A DNA stretch of 64,000 nt. Source: Acidobacteriaceae bacterium (GTDB lineage Bacteria; Acidobacteriota; Terriglobia; Terriglobales; Acidobacteriaceae). A program made the position numbers and the translations under genes. The stretch is from positions 204,183 through 268,182 of the forward strand of contig PLBY01000068.1 in NCBI GenBank assembly GCA_003134655.1, in the 5' to 3' direction. Shown one piece after another: positions 47,560 through 58,007 of this stretch. The notes below the pieces were generated by a model, which saw nothing but the letters and a program-made list of their open reading frames with translations, did no database searches and was not told where the DNA came from. The number at the start of each line of letters is the position of its first letter. The stretch's first letter is position 1.

Positions 47560-48615
47560 TCACCGTGATTTGCCAGGCTGCGGCCGCACAGGCTGCGCCG
47601 CCGATCCGGGTTCCGGCATCTGGTCCGCGGATTCCCCCAGCTTGCGGAAAACTCCACTCGGAAGAATCGCCGAGAGCACCGCCCGGTTACTCTCCTGACG
47701 CACTTTCAGGCTGTCAAAAAAGGCCTTCACGTCGGCGTCAGTGCCTCCTGCTCCGACCGACACCTCCGCGCTGCGAAACATCGTCAGGAAGGTGTTGGCC
47801 TTGTCGGTAATGTTGCGGGCGTCATCATCGCTGCTCGTCGAAGCCTCCGCGCGCAGGTGCAGCACGCCTGTCCGCAGCGGCAGGTGCAGCGGGTTATAGC
47901 TGACGGAAATCACAAAATCCGCCGGTTTAGGAAAAATCGCGGACCACGACTCAAACCCCGGCGACGAAGGCTCCACGTGCGCCACCATCCAAACCGGGCT
48001 GGCCAGCTGCACCCGCTTGTAATAGCGCCGCAGCAGCGCCGGACCTCCAAATGGAGACGCCAGCCGCCGCGACCGGTCCACCATCCCGCGGATCACCGCC
48101 GGGTCGTCATGATTCGAAGCCGCGACCGTGTCCACGCCGAGTATCGCGATGCGGAACGACCTGCCATAAAGCGGAATCGTAAAAATATCAACGGAGTTGT
48201 AGTTCTCAACTGACTTTGCGGTCGTCTTCAGGTAAGCGAGGCACCGGCTGCCGTCAAATGTTCCCTTGAAAACTTCCGAAAAGCGGGGCTCGGGAGCCGC
48301 CCCCCCGGTCCCACCACCGGGCCAGCTTTGCGGGTAGTGGACGGCGAAGGCCACCGCGTCCAGGTCGCGCTCGAAATCAAACCCCGTGTCCTGGATGAAC
48401 CGTTCATACTCCGGTTCGTGCGCGACCGGAAATAGCAGCTTCCCGCCGTTTAACCTGCGGGCCCAGCCAAAATCGGCGTACACAAAGGCATCGGCGGCGG
48501 GCAGCAACCGCGCAGGCTCCGGCGGAGCAGCCTTTCGCAACTGGACGGCAAGCGTCACCGCCGCAGCAACCACGACGACTGCCAGAGCGATGGGGAGAGT
48601 GCGCCTTATTCGCAT
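47560..48615 (-). CDS. Hypothetical exported protein (possibly DUF3352-like)
   Basis: 351 residues from the ATG at 48615, at the start of a TM/signal helix (RRTLPIALAVVVVAAAVTLAV). The rest has LLPAADAFVYADFGWARRLNG, similar in pattern to [20 protein letters not shown] in the FecR-type protein at 1895, so both may belong to a DUF3352-like family; this is a visual resemblance only. A Pro-rich C-terminus. Function unknown. Confidence 0.7.
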   Translation of the reverse strand: MRIRRTLPIALAVVVVAAAVTLAVQLRKAAPPEPARLLPAADAFVYADFGWARRLNGGKLLFPVAHEPEYERFIQDTGFDFERDLDAVAFAVHYPQSWPGGGTGGAAPEPRFSEVFKGTFDGSRCLAYLKTTAKSVENYNSVDIFTIPLYGRSFRIAILGVDTVAASNHDDPAVIRGMVDRSRRLASPFGGPALLRRYYKRVQLASPVWMVAHVEPSSPGFESWSAIFPKPADFVISVSYNPLHLPLRTGVLHLRAEASTSSDDDARNITDKANTFLTMFRSAEVSVGAGGTDADVKAFFDSLKVRQESNRAVLSAILPSGVFRKLGESADQMPEPGSAAQPVRPQPGKSR

Positions 48616-48765
48616 GAAATGCGGGTCAGGGATGAAATGATAGCATCCCCAGCCGCTACTCACTCATGCCGCAGCGTCGTCGTGGTTTCGATCTGGCACA
48701 CCCGCGTCGCGCGGGACTGCCGAACGGATTGATATCATTTGGACTTTCCGCCCGTCCAAACAACC

Positions 48766-51177
48766 ATGTTCAGCACCATCTGGGGAGATATTCGCTACGC
48801 CGTTCGCATCATGTGCCGGACGCCCCTGTTTACCGCCACGGTGGTTCTGACGGTTGCGCTCGCCATTGCCGCCAATGCGACCATCTTCACGGTCGTGAAC
48901 GCGGTCATGATCCGGTCACTGCCGTTTGCCGAACCCAACCGGATCATCCAGGTGGCGGAGAAGAACGACAAACTCGACCTGCCGACGTTCGCTGCCTCGG
49001 TGCTGAATTTCCTCTCCTGGCGCGAGCAGACGCAATCGTTCGAACAACTCGCCGGAGTGGGCTACGCCACCTTTACCCTGAGCGGGAATGGTGAGCCCGA
49101 GCAACTCACCGGAAACCGCATCAGCCCGGTCCTGACCCAGGTTCTCGGCACCAGGCTCCTCGCCGGTCGAGAGTTCAAGGCCGACGAGGAAAAGCCCGGT
49201 GGTGCGGCGGTCGCCATCATCGGCGAAGGTTTGTGGAAGCGCCGCTTTGCCTCGGACCCGGCTCTCGTCGGCCGCACGATTTCCCTGGATGGCGTGCCCA
49301 CGACCATCGTCGGGATCGCACCGGCAAGCCTGAAACTGATCGGCGGCGGCGATGTCTATACTCCGTTGACGATCGACCCCAGCAAGGAACTTCGTCTGAA
49401 CCACGTAATCACGGTCTTCGGGAAGCTCAGGCCCGGGGTCACTCCGCAACAGGCCCAAGCGGAGATGGATATGATCTCGGCCCGCGTCGGCAAGCAGTAT
49501 CCGGAAGTGCGTTACTGGGGCATTCATCTTCTCAGCCTGTTCGATACCTTTGTCGGCGCAGATCTGAAAACGGGACTAATCGTTCTGCTGGTCGCGGTTG
49601 TGTTCGTACTGCTGATTGCCTGCGCCAACATCGCAAACCTGCTGCTGGCGCGGGCCGCGACCCGGCAGAAAGAAATGGCCTTGCGCACCGCGCTGGGCGC
49701 CACGCGCAGCCGCCTGATTCGCCAGCTTCTGGTGGAGAGCGTCGCCCTCTCGATCCTCGGTGGCGGCGCTGGCCTGCTCGGAGCGGTGGGTGCTGTGCGT
49801 GTGCTCACCCGCTCCCTGCCGGACGGCACATTGCCTTTTCCCGATGTCGGAGTCGACTCGACCGTGCTGTGGTTCTGTTTCGCGCTGACCATCGCCACCG
49901 GTCTTCTGTTCGGCGTGGCGCCGGCGTGGCGCATCGCAACCGCCAAGACCAACGACACGCTGAAAGAGGGCGGACGCGGCTCGACCGGCGGCATCCGCAG
50001 CTGGTTGCGCGACAGCCTGGCTGCAGGCGAAATAGCGCTTGCCGCAGTTCTTTTGATTGGCGCGGGCCTGCTGATGCAGAGCCTCGCCAACCTGCAGCGC
50101 GTGCGCCTGGGATTTGATTCCAGCGGGCTGATGACGTTTCAGCTCGCCCCGCCCGTGCCGCAATACCCGCTGGCCGATAAAGGGCCCGCTCTCTATCACT
50201 CGCTCATCGAGAACCTGCAATCAATTCCCGGAGTCCGCAGTGCCGCGGTCTGCAGCGGGATCCCGTTCGGCGCCGGGAACTATGCCAGGCATCCCATGAT
50301 CACGACCGAGGCGTCCGTGCTGCCGCCTGGCACCGCTGTGCCCATCGACTGGCGGAGCTTCAGCAATGGCTACTTCGACACCATGCGCATCCCGCTGCTG
50401 CGCGGTCGCACCTTCACCGACGCGGACACCCGCACATCCCAGTTGGTGATGGTCGTCAGCCAGTCCACCGCCCAGAAATTTTTTGGCGATGCCGACCCGA
50501 TCGGCAAAACCCTGCGTCCCAGTGCCAAGCCAGAGATCGCGTACACGATTGTCGGAGTTGTGGGCGACATTCGCGATCAGGCTCTGAACCAGCAGACCCC
50601 GACGCTTTACTACGGACTCCAACAGCGCGGTACCTGGCCCCTCATGGACGTTGTCGTCCAAACAGACGGTTCCCCCGAGGCGCTGCTGCCTTCAATTCGC
50701 CAGAGAGTCCATGTCATCGACGCGGGACTTGCCTTGGCGAACGTGAACACCATGGACCAATGGTTGTCGAACAGCGCAGCCCAGACACGGCTCAACACGG
50801 TATTGCTGACGACTTTTGCCGGCGTGGCGCTGCTCATTGCGGCGATCGGGATCTACGGTGTGCTGGCCTACTCCGTGAACCAGCGCACCCGCGAGATCGG
50901 TCTTCGCATGGCCCTGGGTGCGACGCCCCGCAGCGTGCTCCAACTCATTGTCGGCCAAGGGATGAAGGTGGTGCTCATCGGCGTCGGCATCGGTCTGGTG
51001 GGTGGTCTCGCCCTCGGCCGTGTGGTGTCGAGTCTTGTGTTCGGCGTGCCCGTCCACGATCCGGCAACTTTCAGCGTGGTCGCGGTCGTCCTGACCGCGG
51101 TCGCGCTGGCGGCATGCATCATTCCAGCGCGACGGGCTGCGCGCGTGGATCCCATGGTGGCCTTGCGGGAAGAATAG
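48766..51177 (+). CDS. Orphan ABC transporter permease, MacB/FtsX type (acidobacterial duplicated orphan permease)
   Basis: 803 residues from the ATG at 48766. One TM near residues 25-50 (FTATVVLTVALAIAANATIF), a MacB-type periplasmic domain (to about 265), FtsX core TM segments at about 265-420 (LIACANIANLLLARAATRQK), a second periplasmic domain, and a second FtsX unit at 680-795 (GIYGVLAYSVNQRTREIGLR). Two MacB_PCD-FtsX halves in one chain without an ATPase gene define the ADOP family. No ATPase or PadR gene adjoins it. Confidence 0.92.
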   Translation: MFSTIWGDIRYAVRIMCRTPLFTATVVLTVALAIAANATIFTVVNAVMIRSLPFAEPNRIIQVAEKNDKLDLPTFAASVLNFLSWREQTQSFEQLAGVGYATFTLSGNGEPEQLTGNRISPVLTQVLGTRLLAGREFKADEEKPGGAAVAIIGEGLWKRRFASDPALVGRTISLDGVPTTIVGIAPASLKLIGGGDVYTPLTIDPSKELRLNHVITVFGKLRPGVTPQQAQAEMDMISARVGKQYPEVRYWGIHLLSLFDTFVGADLKTGLIVLLVAVVFVLLIACANIANLLLARAATRQKEMALRTALGATRSRLIRQLLVESVALSILGGGAGLLGAVGAVRVLTRSLPDGTLPFPDVGVDSTVLWFCFALTIATGLLFGVAPAWRIATAKTNDTLKEGGRGSTGGIRSWLRDSLAAGEIALAAVLLIGAGLLMQSLANLQRVRLGFDSSGLMTFQLAPPVPQYPLADKGPALYHSLIENLQSIPGVRSAAVCSGIPFGAGNYARHPMITTEASVLPPGTAVPIDWRSFSNGYFDTMRIPLLRGRTFTDADTRTSQLVMVVSQSTAQKFFGDADPIGKTLRPSAKPEIAYTIVGVVGDIRDQALNQQTPTLYYGLQQRGTWPLMDVVVQTDGSPEALLPSIRQRVHVIDAGLALANVNTMDQWLSNSAAQTRLNTVLLTTFAGVALLIAAIGIYGVLAYSVNQRTREIGLRMALGATPRSVLQLIVGQGMKVVLIGVGIGLVGGLALGRVVSSLVFGVPVHDPATFSVVAVVLTAVALAACIIPARRAARVDPMVALREE

Positions 51178-51310
51178 TTTGACGAAGCCACCCGTCCGGA
51201 TCGTCTGTTGCACCCCATCTTGCCCTTGTGATACCTTAAATAATTGTCCCGGACATCTGGCAGGGATCTGAGGGATAAGTTTGCGCGAAGGCGCGTCTTT
51301 CCCCGAATTT

Positions 51311-51386
51311 GCTGGCGTAGCTCAGTTGGTAGAGCATCTGATTTGTAATCAGAGGGTCGGGGGTTCAAATCCCTTCGCCAGCTCCA
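51311..51386 (+). tRNA. thrU: tRNA-Thr (TGT)
   Basis: Acceptor stem GCTGGCG / CGCCAGC, D-loop AGCTCAGTTGGTAGAGC form, anticodon loop TTTGTAA (anticodon TGT), T-arm GGGTTCAAATCCC, encoded CCA. First tRNA of the thrU-tyrU-type cluster in front of tuf. Confidence 0.97.
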
Positions 51387-51669
51387 GTAAATGTATTTTC
51401 CGGCAGGCGGCGGACTCGGTTAGCGGCGCAACAGGTTTTTCCAACGCACTCCATTCGGTACTTTTCCGGTGTGCAGTGATCGATGATCTAACGATCAGGC
51501 AGTAAGTGATCTTCGCGGTTCTTCTTGCGCGAGCCTTGGTTTCCCTGTGTTGCGAAAAAAAGTAAAGCTGTTCTGCGTTTGGTCTGCGGGTTTCGCGTGT
51601 GCTTTCGAGCGGCCCTAGTAGCGTAGTCTGCCGGACGGAGCGCAACAGCCGCATCGCCCGAAAGTTTTT

Positions 51670-51758
51670 GCACAGGTGGGTGAGTGGTTAAAGCCAACAG
51701 ACTGTAAATCTGTCCCTCCTAGCGAGGTACGAAGGTTCGAATCCTTCCCTGTGCACCA
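51670..51758 (+). tRNA. tyrU: tRNA-Tyr (GTA)
   Basis: Acceptor GCACAGG / CCTGTGC with encoded CCA, anticodon loop CTGTAAA (GTA) and a long class II variable arm (CCCTCCTAGCGAGG). The long arm identifies Tyr. Confidence 0.96.
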
Positions 51759-51767
51759 TAAGATTCT

Positions 51768-51947
51768 GTGAATCGCTTGTCCATCGCGCTGGTCTGCTAC
51801 GGAGTGCTGGGAGCGCTGGCTTGGACCACACTATCCGACCCTAGGTTTCGGGCGGGAACGCTGGCGATCCTGGGATTGCTGGCCGTGAAGTCGGTGTTGC
51901 GCCGGAATGAAGTGCCGCACCTGGACGGTGAGAGCGATTCGGAGTGA
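51768..51947 (+). CDS. Possible 59-residue small membrane protein between tRNA genes
   Basis: GTG start 10 bases after tRNA-Tyr; it ends 43 bp before tRNA-Thr. It encodes MNRLSIALVCYGVLGALAWT, then RFRAGTLAILGLLAVKSVLRR and an acidic tail: two hydrophobic helices with a basic loop. The third codon positions are GC-rich, like the neighbours. No Shine-Dalgarno is visible and it is too short to be certain. Confidence 0.5.
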   Translation: MNRLSIALVCYGVLGALAWTTLSDPRFRAGTLAILGLLAVKSVLRRNEVPHLDGESDSE

Positions 51948-51990
51948 GCGCGTGTTTGGCTGAGGCTGATCGCTGACAGCTGGTTTTCGG

Positions 51991-52066
<76 letters not shown>

Positions 52067-52105
52067 GATTTGAGACGGCTTGGCATCGGCTGCGCCGCAA
52101 GGGTT

Positions 52106-52209
52106 TGTGGAAGGGCGCGGCTTTAGCTGTGCCGTCAGGTTTGGGTAGGGCACGGCTTTTAGCCGTGCCGTCAGGAGTCGGAATATAGACGCGGCTTTAG
52201 CCGCTGAGG
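52106..52209. repeat. Dispersed palindromic repeat (GGGCACGGCTTTAGCCGTGCCGT family), between tRNA-Thr and tRNA-Gly
   Basis: Two and a half copies of a unit: GTGGAAGGGCGCGGCTTTAG.., GTAGGGCACGGCTTTTAGCC.. and GCGGCTTTAGCCGCTGAGG. It is the same family as the elements at 55325 and 55926. Each core GGCACGGC-TT.AG-CCGTGCC is a strong hairpin. Confidence 0.75.
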
Positions 52210-52244
52210 TTTGCTGACGGCTGATAGCTGAGAGCTGACGCAGG

Positions 52245-52319
52245 GCGGGAGTAACTCAGTGGTAGAGTCACAGCCTTCCAAGCTGTTGGTCGCGGGTTCG
52301 ATTCCCGTCTCCCGCTCCA
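52245..52319 (+). tRNA. glyT: tRNA-Gly (TCC)
   Basis: Acceptor GCGGGAG / CTCCCGC, anticodon loop CTTCCAA (TCC), T-arm CGGGTTCGATTCCCG, encoded CCA. Confidence 0.97.
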
Positions 52320-52351
52320 GAAAATTGTTTTAGGAATGAGAGTGTTCGCCG

Positions 52352-52690
52352 ATGACAGTGATTTTCCAGAAGGCTGCCATCAAGATTGAGAAGGCGGAAG
52401 AGTACGCCAGGCTGCAAAAAGCAGTGGAGCAGGCGTTCTTGCCTGAGAAGGCCAAGGGATTCCTGAAGCAGCTAGATCGCAAAGGAATTCGCGTTCGGGA
52501 TTTTGACGCGGTGCTGGCGCAGCGTTTGCTGGAAGGCGTTGCCGGCGATTCCGGACTCGACGCGCGGCCGTTGTATCAGTCGCTGCCCGTGTCCGATCAG
52601 GCGCAGATGCGCGAGTTTTACCTGTCGAAGCTCGAGGGCGTCGACGTCGCGCTGCGACACAAGTTTAAGAAGCTGTATCAGTACTACTGA
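52352..52690 (+). CDS. Conserved-looking hypothetical protein between tRNA-Gly and tuf
   Basis: 112 residues, helical and charged (KIEKAEEYARLQKAVEQAF, LKQLDRKGIRVRDFDAVLAQ, MREFYLSKLEGVDVALRHKF), with a short Tyr-rich end. I do not recognise the family. It lies 58 bp before tuf in an otherwise ancient gene cluster. Good coding character and the 32-bp leader after tRNA-Gly argue for a real gene. Confidence 0.7.
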   Translation: MTVIFQKAAIKIEKAEEYARLQKAVEQAFLPEKAKGFLKQLDRKGIRVRDFDAVLAQRLLEGVAGDSGLDARPLYQSLPVSDQAQMREFYLSKLEGVDVALRHKFKKLYQYY

Positions 52691-52748
52691 TACTGGACGA
52701 CAACGGTGTAGCTAGAAGCTTAAGAGCTTAGGAGCTAAGAGCTGAGTT

Positions 52749-53936
<1,188 letters not shown>

Positions 53937-53964
53937 CAGCTGTGTGGCGTAAACGAAGTACATA

Positions 53965-54000
53965 GATCCTTCGCGAGACAAAAATCGTCTCGCTCAGGAT
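53965..54000. other. Hairpin between tuf and rpmG
   Basis: ATCCT-TC-GCGAGAC, a 7-base loop (AAAAATC), GTCTCGC-TC-AGGAT: a 7-bp inner stem and a 5-bp outer stem separated by an internal TC/TC loop. It may act as a processing or attenuation hairpin, or be a dispersed repeat. Confidence 0.6.
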
Positions 54001-54041
54001 ACAAAGGTTTTCGCTAGAAGCTAAGAGCTAGGAGCTGTTTT

Positions 54042-54194
54042 ATGCCCCGAGAAATAGTGACATTACAATGCGGTGACTGCAAAGAGCGGAACTACTCGAC
54101 GACCAAAAATCGGAAGACGACGACCGAACGGTTGGAATTCAAGAAGTTCTGCAACCGTTGCCGCAAGCACACGCCGCACAAAGAAGTGAAATAA
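54042..54194 (+). CDS. rpmG: Ribosomal protein L33 (zinc-binding form)
   Basis: 50 residues. [18 protein letters not shown]... has the C-x2-C (residues 10, 13) and C-x2-C (37, 40) zinc ligands of the C+ paralogue, and the usual [15 protein letters not shown] ending. The ATG is preceded by the same AAGCTAAGAGCTAGGAGCT repeat as tuf. It lies between tuf and tRNA-Trp, as in other bacteria. Confidence 0.95.
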   Translation: MPREIVTLQCGDCKERNYSTTKNRKTTTERLEFKKFCNRCRKHTPHKEVK

Positions 54195-54252
54195 CCAGTA
54201 CGCGGTCTTGGTTTGAACTGAGTACCGAGTACTGGCAACTGAGTACTGATGT

Positions 54253-54328
54253 AGGGGCGTAAGCTCAACGGTTAAACTGTCGGTCTCCAAAACCGAACTT
54301 GGGGGTTCGAATCCCTCCGCCCCTGCCA
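54253..54328 (+). tRNA. trpT: tRNA-Trp (CCA)
   Basis: Acceptor AGGGGCG / CGCCCCT, anticodon loop CTCCAAA (CCA), T-arm GGGTTCGAATCCC region, encoded CCA. Placed between rpmG and secE, a common arrangement. Confidence 0.97.
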
Positions 54329-54377
54329 GAGTTTACGCACAGGCGCAGCAGATAGAGCAGAAAGAAAGAAGTAGAAG

Positions 54378-54626
54378 ATGGCGACCATGACGGAACAAAA
54401 CGCACTTGTCGCGACGGTGAAGTCCTGGCCCGAGCGGACCAAGACTTTTTACAACGATGTGCGCACAGAAATGCGCAAGGTGACCGCGCCCTCGTGGAAG
54501 GAAGTCCGCGCCACGACCACGGTGGTCGTGATCACGGTCTTTATTTTCGCGTTGTATTTTGCCGTGATCGATTTCGTCATTCAGCACGGCGTCACGTATC
54601 TGTTCAACGCTTTCAAGGTGCACTAA
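54378..54626 (+). CDS. secE: Preprotein translocase subunit SecE
   Basis: 82 residues: amphipathic helix [20 protein letters not shown], then one TM segment ([20 protein letters not shown]). This is the minimal SecE form, one TM. ATG at 54378 or 54387. It is followed by nusG after 58 bp. Confidence 0.95.
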   Translation: MATMTEQNALVATVKSWPERTKTFYNDVRTEMRKVTAPSWKEVRATTTVVVITVFIFALYFAVIDFVIQHGVTYLFNAFKVH

Positions 54627-54684
54627 CGAGATTGCAGCCCAGCGCTGCTTAGGAAGTAACGGCTGGCCGAGAAGAACCACTCAT

Positions 54685-55320
54685 ATGCAGGACGAAGAAA
54701 AAAACGAAGCAGCACCAAGCGCAACCGGCGAGCCACAGGCCGCCGCCGCGGATGGAACCACCGCCACGGCCGAGGCGCCCAAGAACCCGAACATGAAGTG
54801 GTACATCATCCACTCGTACTCGGGCTTTGAGCGCAAGGTGAAAGAGTCTCTGGAGTCGCGGGTCGCAGCCTTCGGGCTGCACGACAAGATCGGCAAAGTG
54901 CTGATCCCCACTGAGTCGGTCACCGAAGTGCGCGGCGGCAAGAAGTACACCTCCGAGCGCATGTTCTATCCCGGCTACGTGCTGGTTGAAATGGACATGG
55001 ACGATCACGTCTGGCATGTGGTGAAGTCCACGCCGCGCGTTACCGGATTCGTTGGCACCGGCCAGCAGCCCACGCCGCTCTCCGAAGAAGAAGTCCAGCA
55101 CATCGTGTACAAGGTCGCCGATAGCCGCGAGAAGCCCAAGCTGAAGGTCAAGTTCGAGAAGCAGGAATCGGTCCGCATCACCGAAGGCCCTTTCGCCAGC
55201 TTTACCGGCATCGTCGACGAGGTAAACGAAGACCGCGAGACGTTGAAAGTAATGGTCACCATTTTCGGCCGCTCCACCCCGGTGGAACTCGAGTTCAACC
55301 AGGTAGAAAAGGTCGCGTAA
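54685..55320 (+). CDS. nusG: Transcription termination/antitermination factor NusG
   Basis: 211 residues. An acidic/Ala-rich N-terminal extension of about 35 residues precedes the NGN domain ([32 protein letters not shown]). A KOW domain follows ([20 protein letters not shown]). It links RNA polymerase to the ribosome or to Rho. The extension is longer than in E. coli (181 residues). Confidence 0.96.
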   Translation: MQDEEKNEAAPSATGEPQAAAADGTTATAEAPKNPNMKWYIIHSYSGFERKVKESLESRVAAFGLHDKIGKVLIPTESVTEVRGGKKYTSERMFYPGYVLVEMDMDDHVWHVVKSTPRVTGFVGTGQQPTPLSEEEVQHIVYKVADSREKPKLKVKFEKQESVRITEGPFASFTGIVDEVNEDRETLKVMVTIFGRSTPVELEFNQVEKVA

Positions 55321-55324
55321 GTTT

Positions 55325-55390
55325 TGTGGAAGGGCACGGCTTCAGCCGTGCCGTTAGAGCCCGAACGAAACCGGGCTTTAGCCCCTGAGG
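55325..55390. repeat. Dispersed palindromic repeat between nusG and rplK
   Basis: Contains GTGGAAGGGCACGGCTTCAG and CCGTGCCGTT, then CCGGGCTTTAGCCCCTGAGG: two hairpins, GGCACGGC..CCGTGCC and GGGCTTTAGCCC. Nearly identical to 55926-55991. Confidence 0.8.
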
Positions 55391-55474
55391 GCAGCAGTCA
55401 GTTTCGAGAAACGATAAGTCCGCAGATCGCTGAGCCGAAAATCCTAGACTCACGCTGCCGACGGAAGAGAGATC

Positions 55475-55906
55475 ATGGCAAAGAAAGTTACAGGTTATGT
55501 GAAGCTGCAGATCGCCGCCGGCAAGGCGACTCCGGCGCCCCCTGTGGGCCCGGCGCTCGGCCAGGCGCAGATCAACATCATGGAGTTCTGCAAGCAGTTC
55601 AACGCCAGAACCAACCAGAAGGAGATGGAGGGATTGATCATCCCGGTCGTCGTGTCCGTCTACAGCGACCGCTCGTTCACCTTCATCACCAAGACGCCTC
55701 CGGCATCGATTCTGTTGAAGCGAGCCGCCGGCATTGCCAAGGGATCCGGTGTGCCGAACAAAGATAAAGTCGGCAAAGTCACCGCCAAGCAGGTCGAAGA
55801 CATCGCGAAACAAAAAATGCCCGACCTGAACGCCGCCTCAGTCGAGACCGCAATCAAAAGCATTCGCGGCACCGCGCGTTCGATGGGCATTGAAGTAGTC
55901 GGATAG
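55475..55906 (+). CDS. rplK: Ribosomal protein L11
   Basis: 143 residues. Typical [40 protein letters not shown] and the C-terminal RNA-binding end ([24 protein letters not shown]). It binds the 23S GTPase centre. Its operon with rplA follows nusG. Confidence 0.98.
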   Translation: MAKKVTGYVKLQIAAGKATPAPPVGPALGQAQINIMEFCKQFNARTNQKEMEGLIIPVVVSVYSDRSFTFITKTPPASILLKRAAGIAKGSGVPNKDKVGKVTAKQVEDIAKQKMPDLNAASVETAIKSIRGTARSMGIEVVG

Positions 55907-55925
55907 GTTCGAGGAAGGGCGGGGT

Positions 55926-55991
55926 TGTGGAAGGGCACGGCTTCAGCCGTGCCGTTGAGGCACCGGCTCTGAAGGGCTTTAGCCCCTGAGG
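55926..55991. repeat. Dispersed palindromic repeat between rplK and rplA
   Basis: The first 30 bases are the same as in the 55325 copy, with a divergent middle (GAGGCACCGGCTCTGAA) and the same GGGCTTTAGCCCCTGAGG end. Confidence 0.8.
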
Positions 55992-56056
55992 TTTGCAAGT
56001 CAACAACACCACGGCGGATCGGAATATCGACCCGCGGTGGGAGACAAGGAAGAGCA

Positions 56057-56764
56057 ATGAAAAAAGAAGGAAAGAACATCGCCAAGGCGCACTCAGCAGT
56101 CGAGAAGCGCCCCTACGTTCTGCAGGACGCAGTTCCTCTCCTGCAGAAAGTGAAGTACGCAAAGTTCGACGAGACCGTCGAGGTCACGATGCGCCTGGGA
56201 GTCGATCCCAAGCACGCCGACCAGATGGTCCGCGGCACGGTCGTTCTGCCGCACGGTCTCGGCAAGTCGAAAAAAGTCCTGGTCATCGCGACCGGCGACA
56301 AGATTAAGGAAGCGGAAGCGGCAGGCGCTGATTTCGCCGGCGGCGAAGAGATGGTCGAGAAGATCACCAAAGAGAATTGGACTGACTTCGACGCCCTGAT
56401 CGCCACGCCCGACGTGATGAAATCCGTGGGACGACTCGGCAAGATTCTCGGTCCCAAGGGACTGATGCCGAACCCGAAGACGGGTACGGTCACCTTCGAC
56501 GTGGGCAAAGCCGTACAGGAAGTCAAAGCCGGCAAGGTGGAATTCCGCACCGACAAGACGGCTCTCATCCACTGCCCAGTCGGCAAGATTTCGTTCTCGC
56601 CCGACAAGTTAATCGAGAACGCGACCGTGCTGATCACCAGCGTTATCAAGGCCAAGCCTTCGGTGGCCAAGGGCAAGTACATCAAGGGATGCTTCCTGAG
56701 TTCGACGATGGGTCCCGGGATTTCTCTGGATGTGACCCCGATCGAGACGGCTGCGAAGGCTTAA
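56057..56764 (+). CDS. rplA: Ribosomal protein L1
   Basis: 235 residues. [47 protein letters not shown] and [11 protein letters not shown] are all L1 hallmarks. In many bacteria L1 also represses its own operon by binding the rplK leader. A repeat lies between the two genes here. Confidence 0.98.
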   Translation: MKKEGKNIAKAHSAVEKRPYVLQDAVPLLQKVKYAKFDETVEVTMRLGVDPKHADQMVRGTVVLPHGLGKSKKVLVIATGDKIKEAEAAGADFAGGEEMVEKITKENWTDFDALIATPDVMKSVGRLGKILGPKGLMPNPKTGTVTFDVGKAVQEVKAGKVEFRTDKTALIHCPVGKISFSPDKLIENATVLITSVIKAKPSVAKGKYIKGCFLSSTMGPGISLDVTPIETAAKA

Positions 56765-56805
56765 CCCGGCGCTGAAGCGCCGGGACGGACGAATGCGTCC
56801 GTCCC
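56765..56805. repeat. Two nested hairpins between rplA and rplJ
   Basis: CCCGGCGCT-ga-AGCGCCGGG (56765-56784) and GGGACGGACG-aatg-CGTCCGTCCC (56782-56805) share three bases (GGG). This begins immediately after the rplA stop. It is a dispersed-type palindrome or a mRNA regulatory structure. Confidence 0.75.
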
Positions 56806-56835
56806 TACACGAGATCATTTACGAAGGATTGAACC

Positions 56836-57369
56836 ATGCCAGTTACTAAAGCGAAAAAGACAGAACAGGTCGAAAAGCTGAGCAAGGACCTGAAGAATGT
56901 TTCGAACGTGGTCGTCGCGACCTACACCAAGATGACCGTTCCCCAGGACTACGAGCTGCGCAAGGTACTGCGCGCGGCGGGAGCGAAGTATCAGGTCGTC
57001 AAGAACACCTTGGCCGAGAAGGCCGCCAAGGGCACCAAAGTCGAAGCCGCCCTGACAGGTCTGGCCGGTGTCACTTCAATCGCCTACACCACCGGCGATC
57101 CGGTTGCGATGGCCAAAGCGCTGACCAAGTACGCCAAAGACACTCCGGAATTCACCTTCAAGATCGGCGTGGTCGAAGGCAAGGTCATCAACATTAAAGA
57201 GATCGAAGCTCTGGCCAGCATGCCCTCGAAGGAAGAGCTGTATTCCAAGCTCCTGTTCCTGATCAATGCCCCGGCGCAGCGTCTGGTCACCGCGATGAAC
57301 GCGGTGGGCCGCAACCTTGCCGTGGTGGTCGATCAAGGCGTGCAGCAGAAGAAGTTCAAAGAAGCTTAA
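56836..57369 (+). CDS. rplJ: Ribosomal protein L10
   Basis: 177 residues. VVATYTKMTVPQDYELRKVL, VKNTLAEKAAKG and the C-terminal helix (LYSKLLFLINAPAQRLVTAM) that binds L7/L12 dimers. Upstream of rplL, as universal in bacteria. Confidence 0.97.
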   Translation: MPVTKAKKTEQVEKLSKDLKNVSNVVVATYTKMTVPQDYELRKVLRAAGAKYQVVKNTLAEKAAKGTKVEAALTGLAGVTSIAYTTGDPVAMAKALTKYAKDTPEFTFKIGVVEGKVINIKEIEALASMPSKEELYSKLLFLINAPAQRLVTAMNAVGRNLAVVVDQGVQQKKFKEA

Positions 57370-57544
57370 GCTTCTCAAGTTCTGGATGGCGCAAGCCATC
57401 CGAAGAGATTTGGTTACCGGCAAGTCGGGGGTTGCGCGGTTCGTTCCAAGCGTTGTCTGGCGCGAGGAATCTGGATCTGGACGCACTGGAACTCCGGCCC
57501 ACGGATAACGAAATCAACAAAACTGAAACAAGTGGAGAACTAAT

Positions 57545-57925
57545 ATGGCGGATCTGCAACAGTTGGAAGATTCAATCGTAGGGTTGTCGCTGCTCGACGC
57601 GGCGCAGCTCGTAAAGAAGCTCGAAGAGCGTCTCGGCGTGTCGGCGGCTGCAGCGGCCCCGGTCATGGTCGCGGGCGGCGGCGGAGCGGCAGCGGCGGCT
57701 CCGGCGGAAGAGAAGACCGAGTTCACCGTCGTCCTCAAGGAAGTCGGCGCCAACAAGATCAACGTGATCAAGGCCGTCCGCGAAGTCACCAGCCTGGGCC
57801 TGAAAGAAGCCAAGGAACTGGTCGACGGAGCCCCAAAGAGCATTAAAGAGGGCGTCTCCAAGGACGAAGCCGAGACCATCAAGAAGAAGTTCACCGAGGC
57901 AGGCGCTGTTGTCGAAGTGAAATAA
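57545..57925 (+). CDS. rplL: Ribosomal protein L7/L12
   Basis: 126 residues. N-terminal dimerisation domain ([20 protein letters not shown]), an Ala/Gly-rich hinge and the C-terminal factor-binding domain ([40 protein letters not shown]). Strong ribosome-binding site (GTGGAG). Confidence 0.98.
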   Translation: MADLQQLEDSIVGLSLLDAAQLVKKLEERLGVSAAAAAPVMVAGGGGAAAAAPAEEKTEFTVVLKEVGANKINVIKAVREVTSLGLKEAKELVDGAPKSIKEGVSKDEAETIKKKFTEAGAVVEVK

Positions 57926-57933
57926 TCGGTCTA

Positions 57934-58007
57934 TGTGGCGCGGGCGCCCTCGCCCGCGCTGCCTGCAGCAAGCCTGCAGGAGGTCGCGGACAGGGGTCCG
58001 CGCCACA
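57934..58007. repeat. Composite palindromic element between rplL and rpoB
   Basis: Terminal inverted repeats TGTGGCGCG / CGCGCCACA enclose three hairpins: GCGCGGGCG-ccct-CGCCCGCGC, CCTGCAG..CTGCAGG and GCGGAC-aggg-GTCCGC. 74 bp in all. Not part of a gene. Confidence 0.8.
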
